Shown here: positions 1-8,567 of the stretch, piece by piece
How the letters are laid out: each line of letters begins with the position of its first letter
Numbering within the stretch: the first letter of the stretch is position 1
NCBI RefSeq assembly: GCF_000455205.1
Contig: NZ_AUWQ01000034.1
Coordinates: 1-64,000 of the forward strand
Reading direction: 5' to 3'
Length of the DNA stretch: 64,000 nucleotides
Source: Mycobacterium sp. UM_CSW
GTDB lineage: Bacteria; Actinomycetota; Actinomycetes; Mycobacteriales; Mycobacteriaceae
The notes under the pieces: model-generated
Database searches by the model: none
What the model saw: the letters and a program-made list of their open reading frames with translations, nothing else
What the model was told of the DNA's origin: nothing
Translations under genes and position numbers: made by a program

Positions 1-156
1 CGCGCCGCCGCCGAGGCGACCACCCGCGCCACCGCCCACGCGGCCACCCGCGCCACCGCCGAGGCGACCACCCGCACCACCCCCGACACGTCCACCGGCG
101 CCGCCACCCACGAAGCCGCCACCGCCACCACCGATTCGCGCAATGCTGTTAGTCAT
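1..156 (-). CDS. Glycine-rich repeat protein, N-terminal part (runs off the left edge)
   Basis: On the minus strand an ATG at 154-156 opens a frame that stays open to the window edge, giving 52 residues. After a short start (MTNSIARI) it is almost wholly Gly/Ala/Arg/Val/Leu. It is built from alternating 8-residue units GGRVGGGA and GGRLGGGA, encoded by 24-bp DNA repeats. No signal peptide, PE or PPE motif is visible, so it is not a PE-PGRS start. No strong ribosome binding site precedes the ATG. It may be a structural or surface low-complexity protein, but its function cannot be read from this part. Confidence 0.5.
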   Translation of the reverse strand, partial: MTNSIARIGGGGGGFVGGGAGGRVGGGAGGRLGGGAGGRVGGGAGGRLGGGA

Positions 157-452
157 GTGCGGAAGTTAGCGCCGAAACCCCGCACCCACAAGGAACTGAA
201 TGTTAACGATTCAAATCGTTTTGGAAGGTTGAGCGCACCCCGCGACCGCGCCCCCACTCCGCCCAGATGCCGACGGAAGTGGGGTAGCGCACTACGCATG
301 TGCTCCGCGTGACCCCGCGTAATAGTTCTGACACCGCATCGGTGCAACCGAAACGAGCAAATTGTTCGATGGTGTCTCGGTCCGCTCGACGGACCACGAC
401 GTGGACGCCTTGCGGTCGCGCCGTTTGCTTTTCAAATTCCAAGGAGAAACTG

Positions 453-1202
453 ATGGCAAGCCAGACCCACATCGTCCGCAAGCGACTCGCCGAGACGGTC
501 GTGCAAACTCGGCGCCTGGGACGACACATCGAACACGACCCGCGGTCGCGTGACTTCCCGGCCGAGAGGGCGCAGGCCATAGTCTCGGTCGACCATCGCG
601 CGACCGGCTTGCCACTCGACCAGGGCAAGATCGGCTCCTGCACCGCAAATGCATTGTGCGGGGCGCTAAATTCCGCGCCCGACTACACCGGCGCTAAGTC
701 CTACACCGAATCCGATGCGGTCATGCTCTACGAATTGGAAACCAAACTCGAGGGCCAGCCGTATCCGCCCAATGACCCCGGCGGCTCGGGGCTCATGGTG
801 TGCAAGGCCGCCCAACAGCTTGGCTGGATCTCCTCGTACCGGCACGCATTTGGGCTGCAACACGCTTTGACGGCGCTGGTGATCCAGCCGGTGATCACCG
901 GCTTCAACTGGTACACCAGCTTCGACGAGCCCGACCCGGACACCGGCCTGGTCACGATCACTGACGATGCCACCGTGCGCGGCGGCCACGAGGTGGTGGT
1001 CGACGGCATCGACGCCGACAACCAATTGATCTGGTTATGGAATAGCTGGGGGACCAACTTCGGTCGCAGCGGACGGTTCTGCATGTCGTTTGGCACCTGG
1101 GAACAACTACTCGCCGAGAGCGGCGACGTCACTGTCCCGGTCACTGCTTCCCAGACGCCCGCGACATCGCCCAACACCCGGCAAGAACGGGGCAACCAGT
1201 GA
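453..1202 (+). CDS. Papain-like (C1 family) cysteine protease
   Basis: This 249-residue protein has the papain catalytic set in order: a DQGKIGSCTANA motif (oxyanion Gln and nucleophile Cys) near residue 55, a GGHEVVVDGID motif with the catalytic His near residue 180, and a WNSWGTNFG motif with the Asn shortly after. The ATG at 453 is chosen because AAGGAG lies at 441-446; the frame stays open upstream but that stretch looks non-coding. There is no signal peptide or long propeptide, so a cytoplasmic enzyme is likely. The stop overlaps the GTG start of the next gene, which indicates an operon. Bacterial intracellular C1 peptidases of this kind have no well-established substrate. Confidence 0.8.
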   Translation: MASQTHIVRKRLAETVVQTRRLGRHIEHDPRSRDFPAERAQAIVSVDHRATGLPLDQGKIGSCTANALCGALNSAPDYTGAKSYTESDAVMLYELETKLEGQPYPPNDPGGSGLMVCKAAQQLGWISSYRHAFGLQHALTALVIQPVITGFNWYTSFDEPDPDTGLVTITDDATVRGGHEVVVDGIDADNQLIWLWNSWGTNFGRSGRFCMSFGTWEQLLAESGDVTVPVTASQTPATSPNTRQERGNQ

Positions 1203-2041
1203 CGCTCAGCCTGATGCCCCAGACCTTTGATCCCGGTTACGTCGGCGAGCCGTTCCTGACCCTCTGCGATCAGGCGCCGGCGGCGCCGGTGTATCCCTAC
1301 GACGCATTCCGCGTCGAATGGGGCCCGATCTTCCATCGCGGCCGGCTCGACGGTACGGCGCGTCTCCTCTGCATCGGCCAGGATCCGGCCCAGCACGAGG
1401 CGGTGGTCCGCCGGATCCTGGTCGGCACGGCGGGACATCGCGTCCAGGGCTTTCTGGCGAAGCTCGGCCTCGATCGAAGCTATGTGATGGTCAATACCTT
1501 CCTCTACAGCGTCTACGGTCAGAGTGGCGGTAACCAGCATGTCAGCGACCCGCCCATCGTCCAGTACCGCAACCGGTGGCTCTCCGCGCTGCTGGCCCAG
1601 GGGGCGATAGAAGCGGTCGTGGCGTTCGGCTCCCTCGCGGATCAAGCCTGGCGTGACTTTCTTCAGGATCCGGCCAATGCGGCCTACAAGGCACTCGCGT
1701 ATCAGCATGTGCCCCACCCGACCTCGCCGGAGGGCACGGGCGGGACGCCGGCACAGATCGCCGCCGCGACCACGGCCATGCTGGTCCAATGGAACGCGGC
1801 GCTGCAGGTTCTCCGCAGCGCCGTCACCCAGCCCGACGCGGCACGCCAGTTCGTTGCCTATGGCGCCACATTCCTTGCGGCCGAACTGCCGCCCATTCCG
1901 GCATTCGATCTGCCGGCGGGAACGCCGGCCTGGATGCAGGGCGATAGCGGATGGGCGACGCGTACCGGCACGACGGCGGCGCTGAAGCGGCGCACCATTA
2001 CCGTCCAGGTCCCCGACGGCATCGTCCCGGCCACCCCTTAA
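1199..2041 (+). CDS. Uracil-DNA-glycosylase-superfamily protein
   Basis: The 280-residue product has UDG-fold signatures: an LCIGQDPAQHE motif near residue 60 (equivalent to the GxDPG water-activating loop), a VNTFLYSV stretch near residue 100, and an HVPHPTS motif near residue 185 (the HPS leucine-loop region). These suggest a glycosylase fold acting on damaged DNA or a nucleobase-like substrate, but activity is not proven. The GTG start overlaps the protease stop by 4 bp, so the two are probably co-translated. The C-terminal 90 residues are not recognisable. The pairing with a protease and an amidohydrolase is unusual for a repair glycosylase. Confidence 0.65.
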   Translation: MTLSLMPQTFDPGYVGEPFLTLCDQAPAAPVYPYDAFRVEWGPIFHRGRLDGTARLLCIGQDPAQHEAVVRRILVGTAGHRVQGFLAKLGLDRSYVMVNTFLYSVYGQSGGNQHVSDPPIVQYRNRWLSALLAQGAIEAVVAFGSLADQAWRDFLQDPANAAYKALAYQHVPHPTSPEGTGGTPAQIAAATTAMLVQWNAALQVLRSAVTQPDAARQFVAYGATFLAAELPPIPAFDLPAGTPAWMQGDSGWATRTGTTAALKRRTITVQVPDGIVPATP

Positions 2042-2068
2042 GGCGACCCTCCCGGAGGGAGTAGACCC

Positions 2069-3658
2069 ATGAAATTCATCCTGCACGGCTCTGTGGTCAC
2101 AATGAACGCTGCCTTCGATACCTGGCCGAACGGTGCGGTCTACATCGACGGCAACCAGATCGTTTCGGCCGGCGACCGTGGCGCCACGGCGCCCCACGGG
2201 TTCGCCGGAGCCCCGGTCATCGAGACGGGCGGGTTCATTTTCCCGGGACTGATCGAGCTGCACAATCACCTGAGCTACGACGCCTTGCCGATGTGGCAGG
2301 TCCCGAAGCTCTACACGAACCGCGGCCAATGGCAGAACGACAAGGACTATGTCCGCTCGGTGTCCGCCCCGATGACGACAATCGCGAATTCCAAGGACCC
2401 GCACCTGCTTGCGGCGGTCGCGCGCTACGCCGAAACCAAGTGCCTGCTCGGGGGTGTCACCACCAGCGAGGGCATCTCGCTCAAGTCCGACCAGTTGCAG
2501 GCGTACTACCACGGCGCCCTACGGGCGGTCGACGATCCCAACGACGCCGCGTTTCATCGAGCCACGACGCACATTCCCGACGTGGCAGCGTCGCAATGGG
2601 CGCAATTCAAGAAGGAGGTCGACAAGGCCTCCTGTCTGCTGCTCCACCTGAGCGAAGGCCTGGACGACGCAGCGCGCAACGCCTTCCTCGCGCTGAAAAA
2701 TGGCACGCAATGGGCGATCGGTCCGGCACTGGCCGGCATCCATTGCGCCGCGCTCAAACCAGAGGACTTCGCCGTGCTGGCCCAGAACCAGGCGTCGATG
2801 GTGTGGTCGCCATTGAGCAACCTTCTGCTCTACGGCGGCACCGCCAACGTCAAGTCCGCCCGCGCCGCCGGAGTGCCCGTCGCCCTCGGCTCGGACTGGT
2901 CGCCCTCGGGCAGCAAGAGCCTGCTGAACGAGCTCAAGGTTGCCAAGATCGTCAATGAGATCGATCAGATAGGACTCTCCGACCGCGACATTGTCGCGAT
3001 GGCGACGAGCGCACCGGCAGCGATCGTGAAATGGGGCGGTTTGATCGGCAGCATCGAGCCCCCCAAGCGCGCCGACGTCACCGTGATTGCGGCGGCGCCC
3101 TCGGCCGATCCTTATGCGGCCTTGATCGACGCCAAGGAAACCGACGTCGTGCTGGTGCTGGTCGACGGGCGCCCGGTCATCGGAACCAAGGACCTCATGT
3201 CCGGATTCGGCGTCACCGGCGAGGCGTTGGCGCTCGGGACCGATACGCGCGTGGTGGACTATGGGCCGCCTGATCCGAAGGTCCCGCCCATCACTTTTGC
3301 CGACGCCCGGGCCGCATTGACCGACGCGTTGCAGCGGTTGCCGACCCTGCTCGCGGACGAAAACCGCGGGCAGGGTGTCGCCGGGCGAACCCTGACGGCC
3401 GCGGCGAAACCCGAGATGCGCCTGGCACTCGATGAGGAGCACTTGAGCGGGTTTGCCCTCCGTCCCAGCCTGCCCCTTGCCGGGCAGCAGACGGGGCCGG
3501 ACGCGCGGTTGCCGGCGTTGGCGGCAGCGCCACTTCCGCCCAAGTCGCTCAGCCTCGACCCCGTGTGCGTGGCGGTTGACGCCGCGTACGGCGACGGCCT
3601 GCAAGGCCAGCTGAATCTGCCCGCTGAGGTCAAGCTGGCTCTGAAGGCCTACTACTGA
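2069..3658 (+). CDS. Amidohydrolase-family metal-dependent hydrolase
   Basis: A 529-residue protein with the amidohydrolase layout: an N-terminal beta sandwich strand (MKFILHGSVVTMN), the metal-binding motif FPGLIELHNHLSYD near residue 65, a later His in AGIHCAAL near residue 225, and the metal Asp in VALGSDWSPSG near residue 275. This resembles the chlorohydrolase/deaminase branch acting on C-N bonds of cyclic or amide substrates. About 120 C-terminal residues lie beyond the usual domain. A clear GGAGGGAG ribosome site precedes the ATG. It follows the glycosylase-like gene by 27 bp, completing a three-gene cluster. The substrate is unknown. Confidence 0.75.
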   Translation: MKFILHGSVVTMNAAFDTWPNGAVYIDGNQIVSAGDRGATAPHGFAGAPVIETGGFIFPGLIELHNHLSYDALPMWQVPKLYTNRGQWQNDKDYVRSVSAPMTTIANSKDPHLLAAVARYAETKCLLGGVTTSEGISLKSDQLQAYYHGALRAVDDPNDAAFHRATTHIPDVAASQWAQFKKEVDKASCLLLHLSEGLDDAARNAFLALKNGTQWAIGPALAGIHCAALKPEDFAVLAQNQASMVWSPLSNLLLYGGTANVKSARAAGVPVALGSDWSPSGSKSLLNELKVAKIVNEIDQIGLSDRDIVAMATSAPAAIVKWGGLIGSIEPPKRADVTVIAAAPSADPYAALIDAKETDVVLVLVDGRPVIGTKDLMSGFGVTGEALALGTDTRVVDYGPPDPKVPPITFADARAALTDALQRLPTLLADENRGQGVAGRTLTAAAKPEMRLALDEEHLSGFALRPSLPLAGQQTGPDARLPALAAAPLPPKSLSLDPVCVAVDAAYGDGLQGQLNLPAEVKLALKAYY

Positions 3659-3738
3659 CCCACCGTGGCACAGCGCTGAATTGTGACTGAATGTGAAGGC
3701 CACGCGTCGCTTTCACCGGCATCCGATGCGGAAATGGG

Positions 3739-3811
3739 CGCGCCCGAAGGGATTCGAACCCCTAACCTTCTGATCCGTAGTCAGATGCTCTATCCGTTGA
3801 GCTACGGGCGC
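3739..3811 (-). tRNA. tRNA-Arg (anticodon ACG)
   Basis: A full cloverleaf is visible on the minus strand. The acceptor stem GCGCCCG pairs with CGGGCGC, the anticodon arm holds ACG in the loop CTACGGA, and the T loop is TTCGAAT. The discriminator is G. CCA is not encoded (CCC follows). A short open frame across it is only the antisense reading of the tRNA. Confidence 0.95.
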
Positions 3812-3843
3812 CTGTCTTCAGTTGTCTCGCCCCCGAAAGGACG

Positions 3844-3935
3844 TGGCGGAGGCGAGAGGATTTGAACCTCCGGTCCCCTTTGAGGGGGACAACTCATTAG
3901 CAGTGAGCCCCATTCGGCCGCTCTGGCACGCCTCC
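3844..3935 (-). tRNA. tRNA-Ser (anticodon GCT)
   Basis: A type II tRNA on the minus strand with acceptor stem GGAGGCG/CGCCTCC, discriminator G and an encoded CCA at 3844-3846. The anticodon loop TGCTAAT gives GCT. A long variable arm (GTCCCCCTCAAAGGGGAC) forms a perfect hairpin, as expected for serine tRNAs. It lies 32 bp upstream of tRNA-Arg on the same strand, so the two may be co-transcribed. Confidence 0.95.
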
Positions 3936-4024
3936 ATCGGACTTCCTGAGGGTACCCGAACCCTTACAGCCGTCCCTGAACCGCCGGAGGCATAGCGTAC
4001 ACAGCGCCGACATATGCTGTCGAA

Positions 4025-5101
4025 GTGACCGCCCGCCTGCGACCCGAGCTGGCGGGGCTTCCCGTCTACGTTCCCGGCAAGACGGTGCCGGGTTCGATCA
4101 AACTGGCCAGCAACGAAACGGTGCACGGGCCGCTGCCCAGCGTCCGCGCCGCGATCGAACGGGCCACCGACACCATCCACCGCTACCCGGACAGCGCGAA
4201 CCTGCAGCTCAAGGCGGCGCTGGCCAAGCACCTCAGCTCGGCAAGCGCCGCGGACTTCGCGCCGGAGCAGATCGCGGTGAGCTGCGGTTCGGTCAGCCTG
4301 TGCCAGCAGGTCATCCAGATCACCGCCGCCGCGGGCGACGAGGTGGTGATGGGGTGGCACAGCTTCGAGCTGTATCCGCCCATGGTTCAGGTGGCCGGCG
4401 CCGTCGCCGTCAAGGTGCCCTTGACCGACCACACGCACGACCTGTACGCGATGCTTGCCGCGGTCACCGAGCGCACCCGGCTGATCTTCGTGTGCAACCC
4501 CAACAATCCGACGTCGACGGTCGTCGAACCGGACGCGTTGGCCCGTTTCGTCGAGGCCGTGCCGCCGCACATCCTGATCGCCATCGACGAGGCCTACGTC
4601 GAGTACATCCGCGACGGCATGCTGCCCGACAGCCTGCAGCTGGCCCGCACCCACAGCAATGTGGTTGTGCTGCGGACGTTTTCGAAGGCCTATGGGTTGG
4701 CGGGCCTGCGGGTCGGCTACGCCGTCGGGCATCCCGACGTGATCACCGCGCTGGACCAGGTTTATGTGCCGTTCGCGGTGACGAGCATCTCTCAGGCCGC
4801 CGCCATCGCCTCGCTGGACGCCGCCGACGAGCTGCTGGCTCGCACCGACGCCGTGGTCGCCGAGCGTGCCCGCGTCAGCGCCGCGTTGCGGGACGCCGGG
4901 TTCGCCCTGCCACCCTCACAGGCCAACTTCGTCTGGCTGCCCTTGGGGACACGGACACAGGACTTCGTGACGCGGGCGGCCGAGGCGCGCATCGTCGTCC
5001 GCCCGTTCGCGCCGGACGGGGTGCGGGTCACCATCGGGGCGCCGGAGGAAAACGACGCGCTGCTGCGGTTTGCCCGCGACTGGATCAAGGAGAACCAATG
5101 A
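4025..5101 (+). CDS. hisC2: Histidinol-phosphate/aromatic aminotransferase, HisC2 type
   Basis: A PLP fold-type I aminotransferase of 358 residues. Landmarks are the substrate-region start SIKLASNETVHGP, the FVCNPNNPTS motif near residue 158, the AIDEAYVEY motif near residue 190, and the PLP lysine in TFSKAYGLAGLRVGYA near residue 225. The C-terminal Arg lies in IVVRPFAPDGVRVTIG. The length matches Rv3772 (hisC2, also annotated as phenylalanine aminotransferase Pat). It transfers amino groups from glutamate to histidinol-phosphate-like or aromatic keto acids. The GTG start is 90 bp past the divergent tRNA-Ser. Its stop overlaps the next gene (ATGA). Confidence 0.9.
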   Translation: MTARLRPELAGLPVYVPGKTVPGSIKLASNETVHGPLPSVRAAIERATDTIHRYPDSANLQLKAALAKHLSSASAADFAPEQIAVSCGSVSLCQQVIQITAAAGDEVVMGWHSFELYPPMVQVAGAVAVKVPLTDHTHDLYAMLAAVTERTRLIFVCNPNNPTSTVVEPDALARFVEAVPPHILIAIDEAYVEYIRDGMLPDSLQLARTHSNVVVLRTFSKAYGLAGLRVGYAVGHPDVITALDQVYVPFAVTSISQAAAIASLDAADELLARTDAVVAERARVSAALRDAGFALPPSQANFVWLPLGTRTQDFVTRAAEARIVVRPFAPDGVRVTIGAPEENDALLRFARDWIKENQ

Positions 5102-5559
5102 GCCTGGCCCGCAAGAAGTTCACCGAATTCAAGGAACGCGCCGGCGACATCGCCGATGCCGAGCTCGACGACTTCTGGGCGACGCTGGAGCCGGCCGCCG
5201 TCGACGAGATGATGGGCGAGTGGAAGGGCGGCGAGTTCGTCACCGGCCACAAGATGAACGGCCAGTTGGAAAAGGCCGGCTGGTACGGCAAGACCTTCAA
5301 GTCGGCCAGCGACGTGCAGCCACTGGTGTGCCTGGACGCCGACGGGAACAAGTTCTCCAACAAGGAGATGGGCAAGGGCGAGGCCAGCCTGTGGCTGGAG
5401 GAGTTCCGCGGCGAAGTCACCGCGACGATGGTCTATGACGGGCAGCCCGTCCACGACCACTTCAAGAAGATCGACGACGACGCGGTGATGGGCATCATGA
5501 ACGGCAAGGGCGTGCGGGACGCCGGCCGGTACTACTACTTCTACCTCGAGCGGGTGTAG
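5098..5559 (+). CDS. GXWXG/DUF4334-domain protein
   Basis: A 153-residue soluble protein overlapping the hisC2 stop by ATGA. Residues 30-80 carry the GXWXG-type segment (MMGEWKGGEF, then a WYGKTF motif), and residues 90-153 match the DUF4334 pattern ending in a tyrosine-rich YYYFYLERV. Such proteins are small beta-rich folds of unknown role found widely in actinobacteria. The tight overlap suggests co-translation with the aminotransferase. No catalytic residues can be assigned. Confidence 0.75.
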   Translation: MSLARKKFTEFKERAGDIADAELDDFWATLEPAAVDEMMGEWKGGEFVTGHKMNGQLEKAGWYGKTFKSASDVQPLVCLDADGNKFSNKEMGKGEASLWLEEFRGEVTATMVYDGQPVHDHFKKIDDDAVMGIMNGKGVRDAGRYYYFYLERV

Positions 5560-5576
5560 CTCCTACAGCCTCGATC

Positions 5577-5616
5577 GTGCGGCTGGCCGCACGCTCGACG
5601 TTTCGGCGGAAAGCTA
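5577..5616. repeat. Palindromic interspersed repeat between convergent genes
   Basis: GTGCGGC-TG-GCCGCAC at 5577-5592 is a perfect inverted repeat, followed by CTCGA and, about 10 bases on, AAGCTAGC. The same unit occurs inside aftA at 59521-59558. Here it lies between two convergent stop codons, so it could also act as a bidirectional terminator. Confidence 0.6.
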
Positions 5617-6198
5617 GCGCGCCGGGTCGCGGCCCGTGAACGCGATCAGCTGCTCGAGGGCGCCGGCGTCGGCCGGCACGTCGACGGGCTCGTCGAACCC
5701 GGCGCGGCTGCGTTGCTCCGGGCGGATGATCTGGTGCGCCAGGCCCAGCACGTATTCGGCCAACGGCTCCGGGGCGTCGATATCGTGTCCCACGGCCTTG
5801 GCGTAATCCCAGGCGTGAACCAGGAATTCGAGCGACAGGATGCCGCACGCGCCCCTGGCCGGCATCTCGCCCTTGCCGAACGGCACGGTGCCGTCCAGGC
5901 CGTGGCGATGCCACGCATCCAGGGCCGGGCGCGCGGCGGCGACGACCTGCCGCTCCACCGAATCGCTGGCGTCGCGCTCCGGAAGTTCCGCGCCCACCAT
6001 GCCGCCGAGTCCCTTGATCGAGGTCAGCAGGTGGTCGGTCAGCCGTGTCACGTCGAATTCGCGGCATGGCGTCTGCCGGGTCAGGTCGTCGGTCGCGATG
6101 GGATGCAGGACTCGCTGCAAGACCGCCAGCGTGTTCTCGGCGCTGCGCAGCTCGTCGGTGGGTGGCGAATCAGGGCCGGGTCGCAAGTCAGGAGCCAT
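5614..6198 (-). CDS. TIGR03086-family DinB-like metal-binding protein
   Basis: The 194-residue product is a four-helix DinB/maleylpyruvate-isomerase-N-like protein. It has the pattern NTLAVLQRVL...PCREFDVTRLTDHLL (first metal His region) and LEFLVHAWDYAKAVG near residue 130 (second His). In M. tuberculosis the same position holds Rv3773c. The start at 6198 (MAPDLRPG) fits the homologous length; an in-frame ATG upstream at 6234 would overlap the divergent echA21 start. Family members may act in mycothiol-dependent chemistry, but no substrate is known. It is divergent from echA21 with only 23 bp between starts. Confidence 0.8.
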   Translation of the reverse strand: MAPDLRPGPDSPPTDELRSAENTLAVLQRVLHPIATDDLTRQTPCREFDVTRLTDHLLTSIKGLGGMVGAELPERDASDSVERQVVAAARPALDAWHRHGLDGTVPFGKGEMPARGACGILSLEFLVHAWDYAKAVGHDIDAPEPLAEYVLGLAHQIIRPEQRSRAGFDEPVDVPADAGALEQLIAFTGRDPAR

Positions 6199-6221
6199 AT
6201 TTGCCACGCTACGGTCTCGAT

Positions 6222-7046
6222 ATGGGCGAGACATACGAATCCGTCACCATCGAGACCAAAGACAACGTCGCTCAGGTCACGCTGGTCGGCCCCGGCAAGG
6301 GCAACGCCATGGGGCCGGCGTTCTGGTCGGAGATGCCCGAGGTGTTCGCGGCGCTGGACGCCGATCCCGACGTGCGGGCCATCGTGATCACCGGATCGGG
6401 CAAGAACTTCAGCTATGGCCTGGACGTGCCCGCGATGGGCGGTTCGTTCACCCCGCTTTTGTCGGGCGACGCGCTGGCCGGGCCCCGCGCGGTGTTCCAC
6501 CGCGAGATCAAGCGCATGCAGGGCGCGATCAGCGCCGTCGCCGACTGCCGCACCCCCACCATCGCGTCGGTACACGGCTGGTGCATCGGCGGCGGGGTCG
6601 ACCTGATCTCCGCGGTCGACATCCGCTACGCCAGCGCCGACGCCAAGTTCTCGGTGCGGGAGGTCAAGCTGGCGATCGTGGCCGACGTGGGCAGCCTCGC
6701 CCGGCTGCCGCTGATCCTCAATGATGGGCACCTGCGCGAGCTCGCGTTGACCGGCAAAGATATCGACGCGGCCCGGGCCGAAAAGATCGGCCTGGTCAAC
6801 GACGTGTACGACGACGCCGACGCCACGCTGGCGGCCGCCCACGCCACCGCGGCCGAGATCGCCGCCAACCCGCCGCTGACCGTCCACGGCGTCAAGGACG
6901 TCCTCGACCAGCAGCGCATCGCCGCCGTCTCGGACAGCCTGCGGTACGTCGCCGCGTGGAACGCCGCCTTCCTGCCGTCCAAGGACCTGACCGAAGGCAT
7001 CGCCGCGACGTTCGAGAAGCGTCCGCCGCAGTTCACCGGGGAGTAG
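6222..7046 (+). CDS. echA21: Enoyl-CoA hydratase/isomerase (crotonase family) EchA21
   Basis: A 274-residue crotonase-fold enzyme, the same length as M. tuberculosis EchA21. The CoA-binding/oxyanion segments are VITGSGKNFSYGLDV near residue 60 and VHGWCIGGGVDLISAVDIRYA near residue 120. A LPLILNDG stretch follows near residue 165. It lacks an obvious Glu pair of classical hydratases at both positions, so it could be an isomerase such as a delta3,5-delta2,4-dienoyl-CoA isomerase. The ATG at 6222 is used because upstream codons are antisense to the neighbouring gene. The lipE gene follows 7 bp later. Confidence 0.85.
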   Translation: MGETYESVTIETKDNVAQVTLVGPGKGNAMGPAFWSEMPEVFAALDADPDVRAIVITGSGKNFSYGLDVPAMGGSFTPLLSGDALAGPRAVFHREIKRMQGAISAVADCRTPTIASVHGWCIGGGVDLISAVDIRYASADAKFSVREVKLAIVADVGSLARLPLILNDGHLRELALTGKDIDAARAEKIGLVNDVYDDADATLAAAHATAAEIAANPPLTVHGVKDVLDQQRIAAVSDSLRYVAAWNAAFLPSKDLTEGIAATFEKRPPQFTGE

Positions 7047-7053
7047 CGCGCCC

Positions 7054-8310
7054 TTGGCTACGCTCGCTGAGGTGACCACCACCGACGGAAGAATCCGCGT
7101 CCCGGCCGACCTGGACTCCGTGACGGCGATCGGCGCAGAGGATCACTCAGAGATCGACGGCGCGGCGGTCGAACGGATCTGGCAGGCCGCGCGGCACTGG
7201 TATGAGGCCGGCCTGCACCCGGCGATCCAGGTGTGCGTCCGCCAGCACGGGCGCGTCGTGCTCAACCGCGCGATCGGCCACGGCTGGGGCAACGCGCCCA
7301 CCGACCCGCCCGACGCCGAGAAGGTCCCCGTCACCACGGACACACCCTTCTGCGTGTACTCGGCGGCCAAGGGCATCACCGCGACCGTCGTGCACATGCT
7401 CGTCGAGCGGGGCGTCTTCTCGCTGGACGACCGGGTCTGCGAATACCTGCCCACCTTCACCAGCCACGGCAAGGACCGCATCACGATCCGGCACGTGATG
7501 ACCCACAGCGCGGGCCTGCCCTTCCCCACCGGGCCCAGGCCCGACGTCAAGCGCGCCGACGACCACGAGTACGCGCAGCAGAAGCTCGGTGAACTGCGGC
7601 CCCTCTACCGCCCCGGCCTGGTGCACATGTATCACGCGCTGACGTGGGGTCCGCTGATGCGCGAGATCATCTACGCGGCCACCGGCAAGGAGATTCGCGA
7701 AATCCTCGCCACGGAGATCCTCGACCCGCTGGGCTTCCGGTGGACCAACTTCGGCGTCGCCAAGCAAGACGTTCCGCTGGTAGCACCCAGTCACCCCACC
7801 GGCCGCACCCTGCCGCCGGTGATCGCCCAGATCTTCCGCAAGGCGATCGGCGGAACCGTGCACGAGATCATCCCGTACACGAACACCCCGATGTTCCTCA
7901 CCACGATCGTCCCGTCGTCCAACACCATTTCGACCGCCGACGAGCTGTCTCGGTTCGCCGAAATCTGGCGCCGCGGAGGCGAACTCGACGGCGTGCGGGT
8001 GATGAGCCCAGAGACGATGCGGGGCGCGGCCGCCGAATGCCGGCGCTTGCGACCGGATTTCGCGATCGGCCTGATGCCGGCCCGCTGGGGTACCGGATTC
8101 ATCCTGGGAACCAAGCGGTTCGGACCGTTCGGCCGCAACGCGACGGCTGCGTTCGGTCACCTGGGTCTGACGAACGTCGCCGTCTGGGCCGACCCGGAGC
8201 GCGACATGGCCGCTGGCGTGATCAGCAGCGGCAAGCCAGGCCGCGACCCGGAAGTCCGCCGATACACCGCACTGATGGACACCATCGCCGCGGAGATTCG
8301 CACCGGTTGA
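7054..8310 (+). CDS. lipE: Serine beta-lactamase-like hydrolase/esterase LipE
   Basis: A 418-residue serine hydrolase of the class C beta-lactamase/esterase VIII fold. The catalytic SxxK motif is SAAK (in FCVYSAAKGITATVVH, near residue 110). A Tyr-containing motif MYHALTWG near residue 192 supplies the second motif. The start appears to be TTG at 7054, since this gives the usual family length and lies 7 bp after echA21. Homologues (Rv3775) are annotated lipases, and the true ester substrate is unknown. No signal peptide is visible, so it is probably cytoplasmic. Confidence 0.85.
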   Translation: MATLAEVTTTDGRIRVPADLDSVTAIGAEDHSEIDGAAVERIWQAARHWYEAGLHPAIQVCVRQHGRVVLNRAIGHGWGNAPTDPPDAEKVPVTTDTPFCVYSAAKGITATVVHMLVERGVFSLDDRVCEYLPTFTSHGKDRITIRHVMTHSAGLPFPTGPRPDVKRADDHEYAQQKLGELRPLYRPGLVHMYHALTWGPLMREIIYAATGKEIREILATEILDPLGFRWTNFGVAKQDVPLVAPSHPTGRTLPPVIAQIFRKAIGGTVHEIIPYTNTPMFLTTIVPSSNTISTADELSRFAEIWRRGGELDGVRVMSPETMRGAAAECRRLRPDFAIGLMPARWGTGFILGTKRFGPFGRNATAAFGHLGLTNVAVWADPERDMAAGVISSGKPGRDPEVRRYTALMDTIAAEIRTG

Positions 8311-8340
8311 GGCCGCGCGGCGGTGGGAACACTGCCACGC

Positions 8341-8532
8341 ATGGCTACATATCGAGTGCTCAACCCGAAGGGCGAGGTCGTCGCCACCGAGGACATCGAA
8401 AGCGCCGACAAGGCGCACGCGTGGTTCGTCGACAACAAAGTCGAGGGCAACGAACTCGGCTGGCGCATGGAAGTCGAGCACGACGGCGAATGGCACTTCT
8501 TCGACGACAGCGAGGGTGATCGAAGCTACTAG
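8341..8532 (+). CDS. Small conserved acidic protein
   Basis: A 63-residue protein starting MATYRVLNPKGEVVATED. It has alternating hydrophobic strands and a helix (SADKAHAWFVDNK), ending in acidic WHFFDDSEGDRSY. It looks like a small alpha/beta domain of unknown role. An upstream GTG would add six residues; the ATG fits better with the strand start. No characterised family is recognised. Confidence 0.6.
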   Translation: MATYRVLNPKGEVVATEDIESADKAHAWFVDNKVEGNELGWRMEVEHDGEWHFFDDSEGDRSY

Positions 8533-8567
8533 TTTTGCCTTCCGACGGGCGGGGCAACCAACTACGT

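Noticed and set aside
1-156. PE-PGRS gene
   Set aside because: The start lacks the PE domain and the repeats are GGRVGGGA-type, not GGA-GGN PGRS units.
728-2512. Long open frame on the minus strand (594 residues)
   Set aside because: It is antisense to the protease, glycosylase and amidohydrolase genes, is Arg/Gly/Asp-rich as expected for GC-rich shadows, and carries no motif.
3683-3865. Small frame over the tRNA-Arg gene
   Set aside because: Its residues (PEGIRTPNLLIRSQ) are the well-known antisense reading of a tRNA.
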